Origin: Luffa acutangula
Lineage: Eukaryota; Streptophyta; Magnoliopsida; Cucurbitales; Cucurbitaceae
Assembly (NCBI GenBank): GCA_036850905.1
Contig: CM072089.1
Coordinates: 14,827,001-14,891,000, forward strand
Length of the DNA: 64,000 nucleotides
Direction of reading: 5' to 3'
A program made the translations under genes and the position numbers. The notes beneath the pieces were generated by a model. It had not been told where the DNA came from and did not search any database. It saw nothing but the letters and a program-made list of their open reading frames with translations. Positions 45,905-58,518 of the stretch are shown here, one piece after another; within the stretch, counting starts at the first letter, position 1; each line of letters starts with the position of its first letter.

Positions 45905-46255
45905 AATGAACCGAGAAAAAAAATTAAAGAAAGGAAAGAGAAAGAAATAACGAAAAAGAAAAAAAATAAAGATTAAAAAGATGAAAGAGAAAGAAATAAT
46001 GAAAAAGAAAAAAGAAAAAAGATTAAAAAAGGAAAGAGAAAAAAAACAACGAGAAAATCAAAGAAAAAAGATTAGAAAAGTAACCAGAAAGAAACAATGA
46101 AAAAAAAAGGTAAAAAGATTAACGAGATGAAAGAGAAAGAAATAACAGAAAGGAGGAAAAACGAACAAAAAAAAAAAAAAAACAAGAAAATGGTAAAAAA
46201 AATAGAGAGAGAAAGAGAAGAGATAGTGTAGGAAGGGGAAGAGAGATAAGTACAT
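45905..46255. repeat. Purine-rich low-complexity tract
   Basis: About 350 bases of A and G with few pyrimidines (GAAAGAGAAAGAAATAACGA repeated loosely). The minus-strand ORFs are Phe/Ser/Leu by-products of this composition. Confidence 0.85.
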
Positions 46256-46279
46256 ACATGAAAGATGGACAAAAGAACA

Positions 46280-46660
46280 CAAACATAATTTGAGAAACTA
46301 TTTTTTGTAGTTTCTCAAAATTTGTTTCTTTTCCAGAAACGTTTTTAGAAATTTAGAAATAAGCAACCAGGTGAATTTATCAAACATGTAGAGAAAAAAC
46401 AGAAACATAATTTGAAAAACTATTTTTTTGTAGTTTCTTGAAATTTGTTTCTTTTCCAAAAACGTTTTTAGAAATTTAGAAATAAGGAACCAGGTGAATT
46501 TATTAAACATGTAGAGAAAAAACAGAAACATAATTAGAGAAACTATTTTTTATAGTTTCTCAAAATTTGTTTCTTTTCCATAAATATTTCTAGAAATTTA
46601 GAAATAAGGAACCAGATGAATTATCAATCATGGATGTCTCTTAAAAAAAGAAATAAAAAC
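46280..46660. repeat. Three tandem units of about 122 bp
   Basis: The GAAACTATTTTTTGTAGTTTC start recurs near 46292, 46414 and 46537. Each unit contains AGAAATTTAGAAATAAG and AACATGTAGAGAAAAAACAG. Repeated 77-aa frames across it are not genes. Confidence 0.88.
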
Positions 46661-46859
46661 AGAAACGTTATCAAACTAACCCTAAATTAACAACGCTGCT
46701 AAATCGATTTATTAAGACAGAGATTGATTCGGTTTTTAACTTTAACAATATTTAAATGAATTCAAAAGGCAATAACAAAAATAGTGGAAGTAAAACAACA
46801 AGCCTCTTTCTATATTTTTACAATATAATATGATGTTATTTCTACTTTCAACCCTTTTG

Positions 46860-47420
46860 TTTAATAATTTCTACTTTCAACCTAAAACTTATAACATTTT
46901 GTTTTCGTTATTTTAGGAAGAAGTCGTAATGACAAATGTCTTAACTTTTCAAATTAATGTTACATTGTACGTCATTATCCTAACAAAATTACCATTTTTT
47001 TCTTTATATATGAACACACACATTTTTTCTTTTATCTCGTTTCTCACTCTCGTTAATGTCTTCTCGCTTAATTTTTTTCTTCTCCCCTTTCTTTTTCTTT
47101 CTTTTCTCTCTTCAAAGAGCACCCAAGGGGAGCAAGAGCGAGAGGTTGGAGTGAGATTGGAGAGTTAGTGAGAGATTGGAGAGGGAGATTGAAGAGCGAG
47201 ACATTAGAGAGAGAGTGAGAGATTGGAGAGAAAAATTGGAGAGAGAGTAAGAAGCTGGAACAAGAATAACAAGAGAGAAAGAGATTAGAGATTAGAGGAG
47301 AGAATAAAATGATAATTTTACTAAATGTTGACACAAACAAAATAACATGTAACCTTAAATTGAAAAGGTAGATCAACATTTATCATTTTCACCTATTAAA
47401 ATCGATCATCGGTACGATTA
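46860..47420. repeat. Dispersed fold-back repeat, copy 2
   Basis: AAAATTACCATTTTTTTC / GAATAAAATGATAATTTTAC arms and a GAGAGATTGGAGAG tract match 9200-10230 without the MITE insertion. Confidence 0.7.
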
Positions 47421-47894
47421 TCCCTTTATTTTACTCTAAAGATATTGTACTTTTTTTAATACTAATCTAACTATAACTCTACTCGTTAAGACATTATACA
47501 TCACATTGTGAACTCCAAATAAAAGATATTTTTTTAGCTTTGCAAGTCAAGGGTATACCTTTATACACACATATAATTCTTATCACTTCCATTAGTAATT
47601 TTACCTCCAATTTAATTTTTTTAAGAGTTGAGACTTATTAAACATTTTACATAATTAATTTTTTTTTAATATATCATGTCCTTTATTATATTAGAAATAA
47701 AATTGAAATTTTAGAGATCCACTTGACAATTTTAAAGTTTCCTTTAAACACAAAAGAAAAATTTTAAAGATATAGTAAACTTTTTAAAATTTAGAGATGA
47801 GAAATTTTTAGACTGAACTTCTAATTTAACATAGACGATAACATAATATACTACTATGACTCATCGAAAAGTTCAAACAAGATACAAAGAGTAA

Positions 47895-48511
47895 GGTCCC
47901 ATTTGGGGTTGCGTTTGCTAGCGAAAAAAGCTATTATGGGAGAATCTTAACCGCCTAAACTGTTTGGTAAAACAGATTATTAATTAATCTATCGAGAATC
48001 ACTTTTTAGTTTACTCTTCCGTGCAAAAGCTCTTAGATACCAGCTTTTAGATTTAGCTTTTCTAAAAATCTATCACATTTTCTAACTGTTTTTAAATTTC
48101 AAATTTATCCTTCTTTTATATTCTTTTACATATGCTCTCTTTCATATGAATAAAAATTTGATTAATTCAATTTTTATAATAATTATTTTTCTTACATTTT
48201 TATCAAATATTTGAGATTAATTAAACATGATTAGATGCAATTTAAATTATACAAACTTTTAAATAATTATCTTATAATAAATTATAAATTAAGTATTAAT
48301 AAACAAAATATTTGAAATAATAAGTCTACTATGATCCTTATAATTGAATCCCAACAATTTAGTATTAATTTACCAAACACGGAAACTAGTTTTTTTCTAA
48401 TTTAAAATTGAAATTTACCGAACACTATTTTACTTCATTTCAAAGCTGATTTTTCTAAAAGCAAAGTTACCAACAATTATTTTGGAAGCTACAGCAATCC
48501 CAAACTAAGCC
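47895..48511. mobile_element. PIF/Harbinger-like non-autonomous element
   Basis: 617 bp, GGTCCCATTTGGGGTTG / AATCCCAAACTAAGCC ends. TSD TAA at 47892-47894 and 48512-48514. The TIR is imperfect. Confidence 0.65.
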
Positions 48512-48667
48512 TAAGAATAAAATCTTGTTGGTTAAGTCTCTCAAAACCTCATTCTAAATTATGTAAGTGGTAGAAAAACTATTTTTTTTTCCTTTGACCA
48601 ACAGTAAATATCTCTATATTTTCAATATATATATATCTATATATATACACATAATTATTAACATTTA

Positions 48668-49040
48668 GGTTAAAATACAATTTTAGTCCCTATATTTTGG
48701 GTTTTGTTCCATTTTAATTCATATATTTTCAAATGTCTAACTTTAGTTCTCGTACTTTCAATATAAAACTTAAAATTGATTCCTATTTGAGTTTTAAGTT
48801 AATTTTTATCAAAATTGATTAAATAATAATGATAATTTTCATATAAAGAAAAGACACCATGTGAATATATTTTTAAAATTTATAGAAGGAAATCTAATAG
48901 TGATGTTTTTTTTAAAAAAAAAAACAATAAACTCGACTAATTTTAAACTTTATTGAAAGTACAAGAACTAAAATTAAACATTTAGAGAAACTAAAATATA
49001 ACAAAACCTAAAGTACATGGACTAAAATGGTATTTTAACC
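48668..49040. mobile_element. Fold-back MULE-like MITE
   Basis: 373 bp, GGTTAAAATACAATTTTAGTC / GACTAAAATGGTATTTTAACC. 9-bp flanks TAACATTTA (48659-48667) and TAACTTTTA (49041-49049), one mismatch. Confidence 0.85.
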
Positions 49041-49137
49041 TAACTTTTATTAGTAACCTTTTTGTTAATTTTTATCTTTTCATTAATTTTAAATCTCTTG
49101 CCTTTCCACTAATCTTTTAACTCTCTTTTCTTTGTTT

Positions 49138-49244
49138 TTTTTTTTTTTTTTTTTTTTTTGACAATATGTGGGATGGGGGATCGAACCACAAACCTCGTGG
49201 TCATTAGTACAACTTTATGCCGATTGAACTATGCTCTTGTTGGC
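49138..49244 (-). mobile_element. tRNA-derived SINE with perfect 19-bp TSD
   Basis: On the minus strand: GCCAACAAGAGCATAGTTCAATC (box A), GTGGTTCGATCCCC (box B), ending TTGTC plus poly(A). The direct repeat AACTCTCTTTTCTTTGTTT is at 49119-49137 and 49245-49263. This indicates LINE-driven, fairly recent insertion. Confidence 0.95.
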
Positions 49245-49263
49245 AACTCTCTTTTCTTTGTTT

Positions 49264-51039
49264 GATAAAAAAGAATCAATAGAAAGAATTATATCCTAGC
49301 TAGAATTATTGTTTAAGAGACATCTCAATATAAAGTAAGTTTAAATTGCATATACATTTTAGCCTAAAGATTTTTTTTTTTTTTTTTAGATCCATAGTGA
49401 GCATCATCTACATAACTCAATTGCTTAGTAAAAGATAAGAGCATTTATAACTAAGAAAATACATTCAATGTGTATAATTCATTCCTGAACAAAAACAATA
49501 TGAAAAATTTTAAAAACAACTCAAACTATATATCAACCATATCTTCCCCAACCATATCTTCCCCTCGTGTTTTTGGCGCTACTCCCAAAACTTACCCTTT
49601 TACCTTCAACCTTCTACCACCATAAAGAGTTATTAAATATAGACTCACATAAAAAGAGACATCGTTGTACCCTTAAACTTACGTTGTCTTGTGTTCTTAT
49701 AACACAAATTTAAAAGCTAATTACTGAATTTGGTCTCCCTAGGTACAACAAAGGGCAAATCGTACAAGTAAAGCAAATTCTTCATTTTTATTATTATTCA
49801 CATAGTTATTTTTAAAACCAATCGACAACAATTATTATTTAAACAAACCATTTTCAAAGACATTAATTGACAAAAAAGTGAAATACATTATGCATATCTC
49901 ATTTTAAGTTACTTAAAGTTTATTATATTGATTCTAATCATCACTCTTCTAGAAGATCATAAATTTCCCACGTCACTAGCTTGAAACAAATAGACAATAA
50001 TGAGTTATTAATCCGCTTTTGAACTATATTTCCACAAAAAGGGATTGGGGACAATCTTATTGAAGATACTTTAAAAGCCATAAATGCTTGTTTAAAGTCA
50101 AGTTATTAGGCAAAAGTATACATGTAGGCTACAAAAAGTTTCAAAAAGCCAAGGTGGGAGAAGAGTTTCATATAACATTTCAAAATCTTATGAAATCATA
50201 TAATACATACCATATGAATATTGATAAATTAAAGATTGGTAGGGCAAGCAAATTACTTTTTTTTTTTTTTTGGATTTCTTATAGCTCAAACCTTTGACTA
50301 AATGGTAAAATGAAAATTATAATGGAAAGAAAAAGGTATCATACATGTGTAAAAAGTGGTTGAAATTCTAGAGGATATTACAATATCTTCTTCATCAACA
50401 ATATATTATGGGTCCACCATTGATTCACTTGTCTTTGCCACCAATATGATGAATTTCTCACACCCCATTTGGCCTTTGCCCCAAAAAAACTCACTAAAAA
50501 AAAAAAAAACCCCCAAAATTATATTAGATTTTTGACCCCACAAGATTGCAAAAAAAGTCAATTTCTCACTTGTTTCATTGAGTTTATCCACAAGCATTCA
50601 ATTCATATGGTAAATTTGTATGTCCTTCATTCATTTCAGTCAACATCTCAATTTTCATGTATTAATTTTAGAATTTTAACCTTATAAATAAAGAGACATG
50701 TGAACCTTTTTTTTTTAAATGTTTGTGAACTATGACTGGTTAAAAAGAACACCAATGTCTACTCGCTTTTCTAAACTATATATAATTTCAGAAGTACTAT
50801 TTTATTTATTTATTTTGTGTGTGTGAGATCTCTATTTAGATCCAGAGATTAGTATTTTCTTTTAGTTTAATGACATGTGGGTGAAAATTTGAACAACTTA
50901 TCTCTTGATTGAAGAGACATACTTTAACCAGTTAAACTGCGCTCAACTTGGCAAGATCAACACCCTACTAATTAAATACATTAATTTTTTTTTTCATTTA
51001 AATTTTAAGAAAAATAGTAAGGTGAAGTGTCATTCTAAA
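49264..51039. other. Intergenic, no gene seen
   Basis: AT-rich, with homopolymer runs and small frames only. Confidence 0.5.
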
Positions 51040-51200
51040 GTTATGATCGAAAAAAAAATAAGAAAAATTGAAAATGAAGAGACTAAATTGGTCATTTTTT
51101 AAAAGTACAAAGACCAAAATGAGCATTTTCAAAGTACAAGGACCGAAATTGACATTTTGAAAGTAAAAAGACCGAGATGAAACAAATCCAAAAGTATATA
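51040..51200. repeat. Single-arm fold-back remnant with short tandem units
   Basis: AAAGTACAAAGACCAAAATGAG and two close variants recur about every 32-34 bases. No inverted partner. Confidence 0.5.
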
Positions 51201-51314
51201 TATAAACCTAATAAAAAATAAAATAAGAATTAGGGGTTACTTCTATTTTGGATTTTATTCTTATGGTTTTAGTAAAAAAAATGTGGGAAGAAGATTTTGA
51301 ACTTGTGACCTTAA

Positions 51315-51939
51315 GGGGCCGTTTGTTTGACGGTAATCCAAGATGTCCATGGAATGGGCATCTGGTTTACCTCATTTGTTTTGTGGTAATGTTGGATACC
51401 TAGGAAATTCGGGATGCCCATACGGGAGGCATCCGAGGAGCTTTTGATGCCCTCGTGAGAGATGGGTTTCAAAGATTCCCATGTTGAGGACATCTTCGAA
51501 TGACACTTTTATCCATCCGTTTTACAATTTGTATTTTTATTTAAAAAGAAATTAATTTATTCGTACACTAAGAAGTAACCATTTATTTTTTAAATTTTAC
51601 ATTAAGATGTAAAATAAATGATAGTTATATTGAATAATATTTTAATTTATTTTTTATTTATTCTCTTAATAATAATACTAAATTATATTAAACTAATAGC
51701 TAAATTAGCTAAAAATTAGTAAGGACATTATTGGTATTATACATAATCTAAGAACTTTTCCGTACAAAAATCCTACAAAGCAAACCTAGTTATCTGAATA
51801 TTCCCATATATTCTTATAAATTATTCTTTCAAACCAAATACGGTTATCTAAAATGTCGGGCATCTATATTTTCGGACATCTATAATTTCAGGCATCTGAA
51901 TATTTCGGTTATCTAGATTCCCAAAAAACAAACGGCCCC
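51315..51939. mobile_element. PIF/Harbinger-like non-autonomous element
   Basis: 625 bp, GGGGCCGTTTGTTTG / CAAACGGCCCC termini. TSD TAA at 51312-51314 and 51940-51942. hAT is less likely because no 8-bp duplication is seen. Confidence 0.85.
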
Positions 51940-52035
51940 TAAGTGAAAAGGTAAATGTTTCGATGATTATGCTCTTGTTGATCCTTTTTATTTTGCTTAT
52001 TGATCTTTTATGTTTATTTTATTTTAGTCGTTTTT

Positions 52036-52091
52036 AAACATTTAAGCATTACTCTTCTCAAAAAAAAAAAAAAAAAACATTTAAGCATTAC
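52036..52091. repeat. Poly(A) micro-insertion flanked by 17-bp direct repeat
   Basis: AAACATTTAAGCATTAC at 52036-52052 and 52075-52091 surrounds TCTTCTC plus an A-run. Confidence 0.85.
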
Positions 52092-52188
52092 GTTGTAATT
52101 CCTAATTTTTCAATAAAAAATCCTTAATGATTTGATAAAAATTCCTAGGTCCACCTAAACCCGATTTCGAACACTTATGACCTAAACC

Positions 52189-52237
52189 ACTACAGTTTGG
52201 TTTTTCAAAAAAAAAAAAAAAAAAACTACAGTTTGGT
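52189..52237. repeat. Poly(A) micro-insertion flanked by 13-bp direct repeat
   Basis: ACTACAGTTTGGT at 52189-52201 and 52225-52237 surrounds TTTTC plus an A-run. Confidence 0.85.
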
Positions 52238-52567
52238 AACGATCGAATCTCTACATTTTTTGGCCGAGTTTATAAAACTAAGCTACATAATTCCAAAACA
52301 TAGTTAAGCTACAACTTTAAATTCCATTTTAATACTAAACTCTCAGGTTTATTTTATTTTTTAGAATCTAAATTTTCAAAATGTCTATTTTGGCCACTAA
52401 TATTATAAAGAAAAACATCAAAATTTAGTCTCTAATCTTCAAAAAAACCCATTTTGATCCTCTTTGTTATTATTTGATCATCTATATTTGCCCACTCATT
52501 ATCTCCTCCAACCAATTTATATGATTCTTCTAATACATACACTCATTAATTAGTAGTACATGATATA

Positions 52568-52601
52568 GCCAACAAGAGCATAGCTCAACTGGCATAAACT
52601 C
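52568..52601 (+). mobile_element. SINE 5' fragment (box A only)
   Basis: GCCAACAAGAGCATAGCTC, then AACTGGCATAAACTC. It matches the head of the 49138-49244 SINE and stops where the next unidentified block begins. Confidence 0.65.
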
Positions 52602-54045
52602 AGAAATGGCCAGAAATTACAGGGTAATTTCGAAAAATGGTCAAACCGTATTTTTTAATGAAAAATGGCCAAACCGTATTTTTAACCTAATTTCACTGTT
52701 TTATTCTTCCAATTATACCCCTAAGTTAATTTTCACGCCCTACCCTATATTTGAGGAAGCCATTTAATTTTTTTTTTTTAAAAAAACCAATTATCCCATG
52801 AATCAAGCCATGGTTAGTTACAACATCTATATTATTTTATCATTTGAAATTCAAATCCAGATTGCTTCATCGTCTTTTCCACTTTTATTTTGTAATCAAC
52901 AAACCAGATTGCTTCATCTTTTCCAACCATTCTGATTGATTATTGGTCTTCGTCGTTCCTTCGGTAAAGCTATTGATCATAGGTATATTTCAGCATTTTT
53001 TTTACTGCTTTCATGTTTTCGCTTACTCCAAAAGTAAGCGTTCAGATTGATTATTGCTTTCATGTTTTCGTTCACCTGAGTTATTCTTTTCATTTGTTGA
53101 AAGCTCATTTGAACTTTCTTCTGAATCAGTCTCAATCACCTTTGAATCTTCCGTCTCCTACAAAAGTAAATAATTTTTAGAAGAAACCCTTTGAATCTTC
53201 CGTCTCCTACAAAAGTAAATAATTTTTAGAAGAAACCCTTACCCGTTTTCATACACACTGTAATTGTGATTAAACAAAGATCACAACTACAGTGATTTTT
53301 CTTCAATTTCTTCAATTTGCATGATGAATTCCAACGGTAACATGTATGATTTTTTTTATCGATATATTGTATTTTGTTATGTTCTCCTATCTTTTCTCCA
53401 TAAATCGTGATTTGAATTTAGTAACAAATTTCTTAATTAAAATTTTTGTTTTCAAATTATACTGTTAAGATAAATTAATATTAGACTTATCCTTTTTATT
53501 TTGAAATTATTTTATTGAATTTCACATTAAATTAACCTGTAAATCCTAGATTCTCTCCCTTTTTTATAGTATATTTAATTTAAATAATATGGATTTAGAT
53601 TTCGGTTAGGGTCATTCTTATACATTTTGTTACTAACTGTAAAGATTATTCATATCATAAGTATGTTTCCACATATTTGTTATTGCTTTCATGTTTTATT
53701 TCATCCCCAAAGTAGCGTTTTTGGTTACTGCTTTTATGTTTTTGGCCATGGATTTTTTCTCCCGTTTGAATTTGAATCTGTTGTTTCAATTTTAATTTTC
53801 TAGATTTATTTGTTTAATTTGTAAGGTTGTTATTGATTTGGTTGTTGAATTAATATGTAACAATCCTAGATTTTCTCCCTTGTATTTTAATTTAATTTAT
53901 TTCTGAATTAAGATTTGGGTGGGGTATTTATGTCCACTTTGTTGCCAAAAAAATTTACTAAATTTGGCTTTTGGCCATATCTCAAAACACGAAGGGCTCT
54001 TTTTCAAATCAACTATTTTAAAATGGCCATTTAGATGATTGCCCC
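52602..54045. other. Unidentified internally duplicated block, possibly a non-autonomous element
   Basis: It opens with two AAAAATGGYCAAACCGTATTTTT copies and closes with AAATGGCCATTTAGATG. Two diverged halves share CTTTCATGTTTT, AAATCCTAGATTCTCTCCCTT-like and ATTTAGATTTYGG-like blocks. An exact 49-bp tandem duplication lies at 53141-53238. No convincing ORF. TIRs are imprecise and no TSD was found. Confidence 0.4.
53141..53238. repeat. 49-bp tandem duplication
   Basis: TTTGAATCTTCCGTCTCCTA... occurs at 53141 and again at 53190 without visible mismatch. Confidence 0.92.
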
Positions 54046-55362
54046 TATTTTGAAAGTGGAAAGCAAGTGGTTGAAGGCTTGAAGCCGCACCCCCGGGGGC
54101 CCAACTAAATGATCATTCAATATTATACGGCCGAAAGCCCCTCTTTTATTTTTATTATTATTATTTTTTGAGAAAATTATTATTATTTTTCTTTCCTTCA
54201 TATTTCAATTTTTTTTTTATATATAAAAAAAAAATTGTGAGAAAGGAGACAAATGCAGTATGAGAATCTTGACCCTTTGTCCACATTTTTGCTCATTACT
54301 CTAAAAAATTTTCTCTTTTCTCTTCTCATCACTAACCTCTTCCACTTCTTCATGTTTGATTTGATGAGGATTTGAACCCATCACAATCTTTAAATAAATT
54401 TATTTCTAATATTTTGATTAGTTGAGTTGTGTTCAGATTAATATTTTTCTCCTTTATTCGTTTTTTTTTTCAATTAGATTATCTTATTTATAATGTTTAT
54501 AGGCTTTGAATTGTATTTTGTATTTTACTTTATTGGATTAACAGTTGTTGACAAGATATAGACTTGGCACTATATGTTTTCAAAATCTGAATGAGGTGAT
54601 GTGTTTTGGTAGGATGAATTGGAAATTAAAAGATTAGATTTGAAAGATTGATTGGGTAGGTAACGAGGTGAGTGATCAAGTCAAACTAATTGGATAGGTA
54701 TTCTAAATGGGTAATTAGTTCAAACTAGTTAAAATGAAGGCGGACGTGAAGCTGGGTAAGACGTTCGATCAACAACGATTATTAAGAATCAGAAACAAGC
54801 ATAACTCGCCAACTTGAATACAATTTAGCTAAGGTTCGAACTCCCACTCTCCTATGTTGAATTAAAAAAAAAAATTATAATTATAAAAATATAAAATGGA
54901 AGGAAATATAGGGTTGAAAATGAATACATTCCTTAAAAAATAATAGATATAGAGAAAGAGTGGAAAAAGGAGAAAGAAAAGTGGAAAATAGTGGAAGGTC
55001 ATATCTGACACGTGTTTGTTAGCACCACGTCATGTGACAGGTGTCATGTCACTGATTGGGTTGGGTCCCATCAGTACGGAACTTGCGTTTTTCAGGAGGA
55101 AATTTCTTTTTTTCTTTTTTTTTTCTCTGACAATCTTTTATTTTGGGTCCGTCTGGATTTTGATTGCTTTTTTGAAAAGTTTTTCTTTTTAATTCTCCAA
55201 AATTGTATTTATTTATTCTTTCCAGTACTCAAAATTATATTTAATTGCAATTACTCATTGCTGCTCTCTTCAATGCTCAAATTTGTTTTCTAAATATTAT
55301 TTTTAAATAAGAAATATATTTCGATAAATAATTTTCAGAAAAAAGTTATTTTGAAAAAATAT
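54046..55362. other. Intergenic apart from one SINE
   Basis: A short patch at 55010-55085 has ACACGTGT, CACGTCATGTGAC and GTGTCATGTCAC, ABRE-like motifs, without a gene beside it. Otherwise AT-rich. Confidence 0.4.
54790..54880 (+). mobile_element. tRNA-derived SINE copy
   Basis: CAAGCATAACTCGCCAACTTG (box A) and GGTTCGAACTCC (box B), then an A-run. TSD not resolved. Confidence 0.7.
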
Positions 55363-55770
55363 TGTCGTTGCCAAAATTCGGATATGAGAAAACGTATTTT
55401 GACCTTCACGTGAACGGCTGATAAATTTGTTTGAGATGAGTAGACATGACTTGAAAAAAAAAGCACACATCAAACAGTGCTTGCCATACTGTCTTTGATG
55501 CTTAAGTTAATTAGGAGGTTTTGAGTGTATCAAGTGAATTAAAAATGAGAAAAAAACTTTCTCTCTCTTAGGTTGAAAAAGGGTACTTGTACCTTTTCCT
55601 TTTAGAATTTTTCCTATTTGATAGATGATTTAGGGTTGGAATGAACCGAATCAGACTGTCAGAATGGGAGTGTGCAGGGCAGGGGGTCTAATGTGTTGGG
55701 CCATGTTGAGGCGACCCCCAACCTCGGTCTTGTCTTCGATAACTGGGATAGTGTAAAATTACCTATAATA
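55363..55770 (-). mobile_element. Degenerate solo LTR of the same family
   Basis: It begins TGTCGTTGCCAAAATTCGG, contains GACCTTCACGTGA, and ends ACCTATAATA. No matching TSD remains, so it is an older copy. Confidence 0.75.
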
Positions 55771-57814
55771 CTCGATTTAACATGTATAATGATATTAGTT
55801 ATACATATATGTATATATATATATATTATCCTCAATTGGCTTAATTTGTGAATTTCAACTCTAAAGCTTAATTTCATTTATTAGACTAATTTGTTTCTAA
55901 AAAATAAATTGAAAAATTACTCATGAACAACGGTGGTATGTATTACACAAAATTCAACCAACTGAACACTTAAAAGATCAAATGTCTAAGTTGAAGTTTA
56001 TGAAATAATACTCGAACCAAACAATACCTTTTACATGGTAAAAAGTGAATATAATTCCATAATAAAATTTTAACCGAATTTAAAAACAATCAACATGATC
56101 ATATGTACCAATCTAGAACAATAGAATTTTCCTACGCTAAGAGAATGTCATAGTTGGCCATAATAATTTTCTAAAAAATGTAAACTCAAACAATTGAGAG
56201 AGTATTAACTATACAACTTATTTATTTTTAGACTTTAAGTAAAGGAAATTATAAATTTAAAAGACTTAAGTGGAACACATGAGCCATGTAGAAGACTAAG
56301 AAAATAAATTTGCCCTATTAAATAATTCCCAATCATTAAGGTTTTAAAATTAACAAAGTAGAGAAACTATTTTGAAAACTTTTTAAACAGCTTACAAGTA
56401 CTGCATAACTAAAGAATAAAGGATAAGAATAGAAAAATATATATATTAAGAATATGTTAATCATATTTATTTATTTTATTTTATTAGAGTGAAAAAAAAA
56501 AAAAAAAAGTGGGGGAGAGGTCCCATTGAATGGGAGTAATGTAATGGTGAATGATTGTTATGGTGGGCCTTGAAAAGACCTGTTGGGTTGAATGATGATA
56601 AATGTAACAGTACACATCACTCCCACAAGTAACCCTTTTTTCCTTATTTTTTTTAATATTATTATAATTACGTTTGCACGACTTGAACATATTTCAAATG
56701 GTTGGACGCTAGTTAGTGCTTTCGTTTATAAATTATGAATTCAAATTCTATCATTCTTATTTGTAAATGTAATATTCTTATAGAGAGTTAAAAAAAAAAA
56801 GATTAGTGATATATTTTAACCCTAATATAATGTATTAGAGAATTGAATATTGTTTTCTTCTCTTAGATATTATTTTCCTACATATCTCACTAAATATTAT
56901 CATTAGCTAATTTTTAATATTTAGCAACAATCATGGTACCATTGAAAAATGTTAAAAAATGGTAAAGCACCAGTTTGGATGAATATTTGATCCTCTACTA
57001 TGTAATTATTGAATTAAAAAAATAATTGAAAATTTTCAACAATGGGACTGAAATATTTGAGATCAAAACATATATTTATAAAAAGAAATCTAATTCTTGA
57101 TTTGATTCATTATAATTCCTCCCTAAGTTTTTCAAATATAAACTATTTTCTTAATATTTTTTAAATTTATTTTCTAGTTTTTTATTTTTTTATTTTTAAT
57201 TTTAAGAATTATTGAGAGAGAGATTATGAAGAATATCGTTAAAAAAAAACTATAGACAAAATAATTGTCCAACAAGCTTTTAACAATCAAGTTAAATATT
57301 ATATATTTCAAATTAATGTAGAATCTTGATTAAATTTGTTGACAAAGCACAGTTGATCCAATGATTGCTAAGAATAGTTAAACCACACAAGAAAAAAAGG
57401 TTTTTAGGTCAAAAATAAAACTTTTACAAAATTGCAAAACATCTACCTATCTATGGATCTACTTGTCAACCTATTTAAAGTGTTGCAACAAAAAAAAAAA
57501 AAAAAAAAACACCTTTAATTTGTTCACACACTTTCACAAGTTCTATGCATTATTAATCACATATTTTTAAGAAACACAATAAGCATTTTCATCCACAAAT
57601 TAAATTCATTAATTAATTGAAGGGTTTAATTCAAATTATAAATGAGGGCGTTTTACTCATTTGATCATCTTTTGATTGAGGATATAAGTTTTATGCTAGT
57701 TGAGTTATGTTCATGTGAGGGGAGGATGAATATCTTGTTATATTACCATAGTCAAACTAAATGATGATATAATACTTCTCCAAAAAGAAAAAAGAAAAAG
57801 ACCTAAATGATGAT
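55771..57814. other. Intergenic, no gene seen
   Basis: AT-rich with A-runs (56495, 57490). No recognisable repeat boundaries. Confidence 0.5.
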
Positions 57815-57819
57815 ATACA

Positions 57820-58203
57820 TGTGACGCCCGACGTTAGGAGGGGTACATGAATGAACCGAGATCACATCCGAATGAGAGAGATCTTGAGGATATGAAAGTA
57901 TAGTCAAGATAAGCTTAAAATAATTGATAGATACTACCTATACCAACAAGGTGCATCTTCCTTTTTGGTGACTCAATCATAGGAACTTTGAAGTTCTATG
58001 TTAGGTGACCTCTTGGGAATTTTCCTAGGAAGTATGTGAGTGAGGACAAAGCATGCTAAAAGGACCCCGTGTTGGTTTGTGGGGATAGTCTTCACTCTTG
58101 GAAACAGTTTAAGACGGATATGGTGGCGTGGCCAGGTCGCAGGGGAATGTCGAGGCCTTAAGTGCCGAAGCTGAATTCCGAATCCTGGGCCTAGGGCATT
58201 ACA
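57820..58203. mobile_element. Solo LTR of a different family
   Basis: 384 bp from TGTGACGCCCGAC to GGGCATTACA. Near-matching 5-bp flanks ATACA (57815-57819) and ATATA (58204-58208). It is richer in G and C than its surroundings and has no open frame. Orientation is not certain. Confidence 0.65.
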
Positions 58204-58518
58204 ATATATTTGCTGGATAAATTTTAATGGATGATAAACAAGATGATGTGAACCCGAAGTCCAAGCTTTAGTTTTTCATGTTCAATCCTAATCCTTGGTG
58301 AACTCTAACACAAATGATTTAAAGGAAGATGTTGGTGTTATTTTCCCTACACGTGCATGCCAGTTGAACTTCAAGATTGAGTTGGATTAAATACACTTAG
58401 GACTTCAACTATGATAACATTAGCCTAAACAAGTTATATTAAAAGAACTTAGTAATTCATCCAAATTAAATATTTATTTAGTGTAAGTCACACATTAATT
58501 CACTACAAGAAATCTCAT

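Noticed and set aside
46058..46282. Phe/Ser-rich small protein frames
   Set aside because: Composition artefact of a purine-rich tract.
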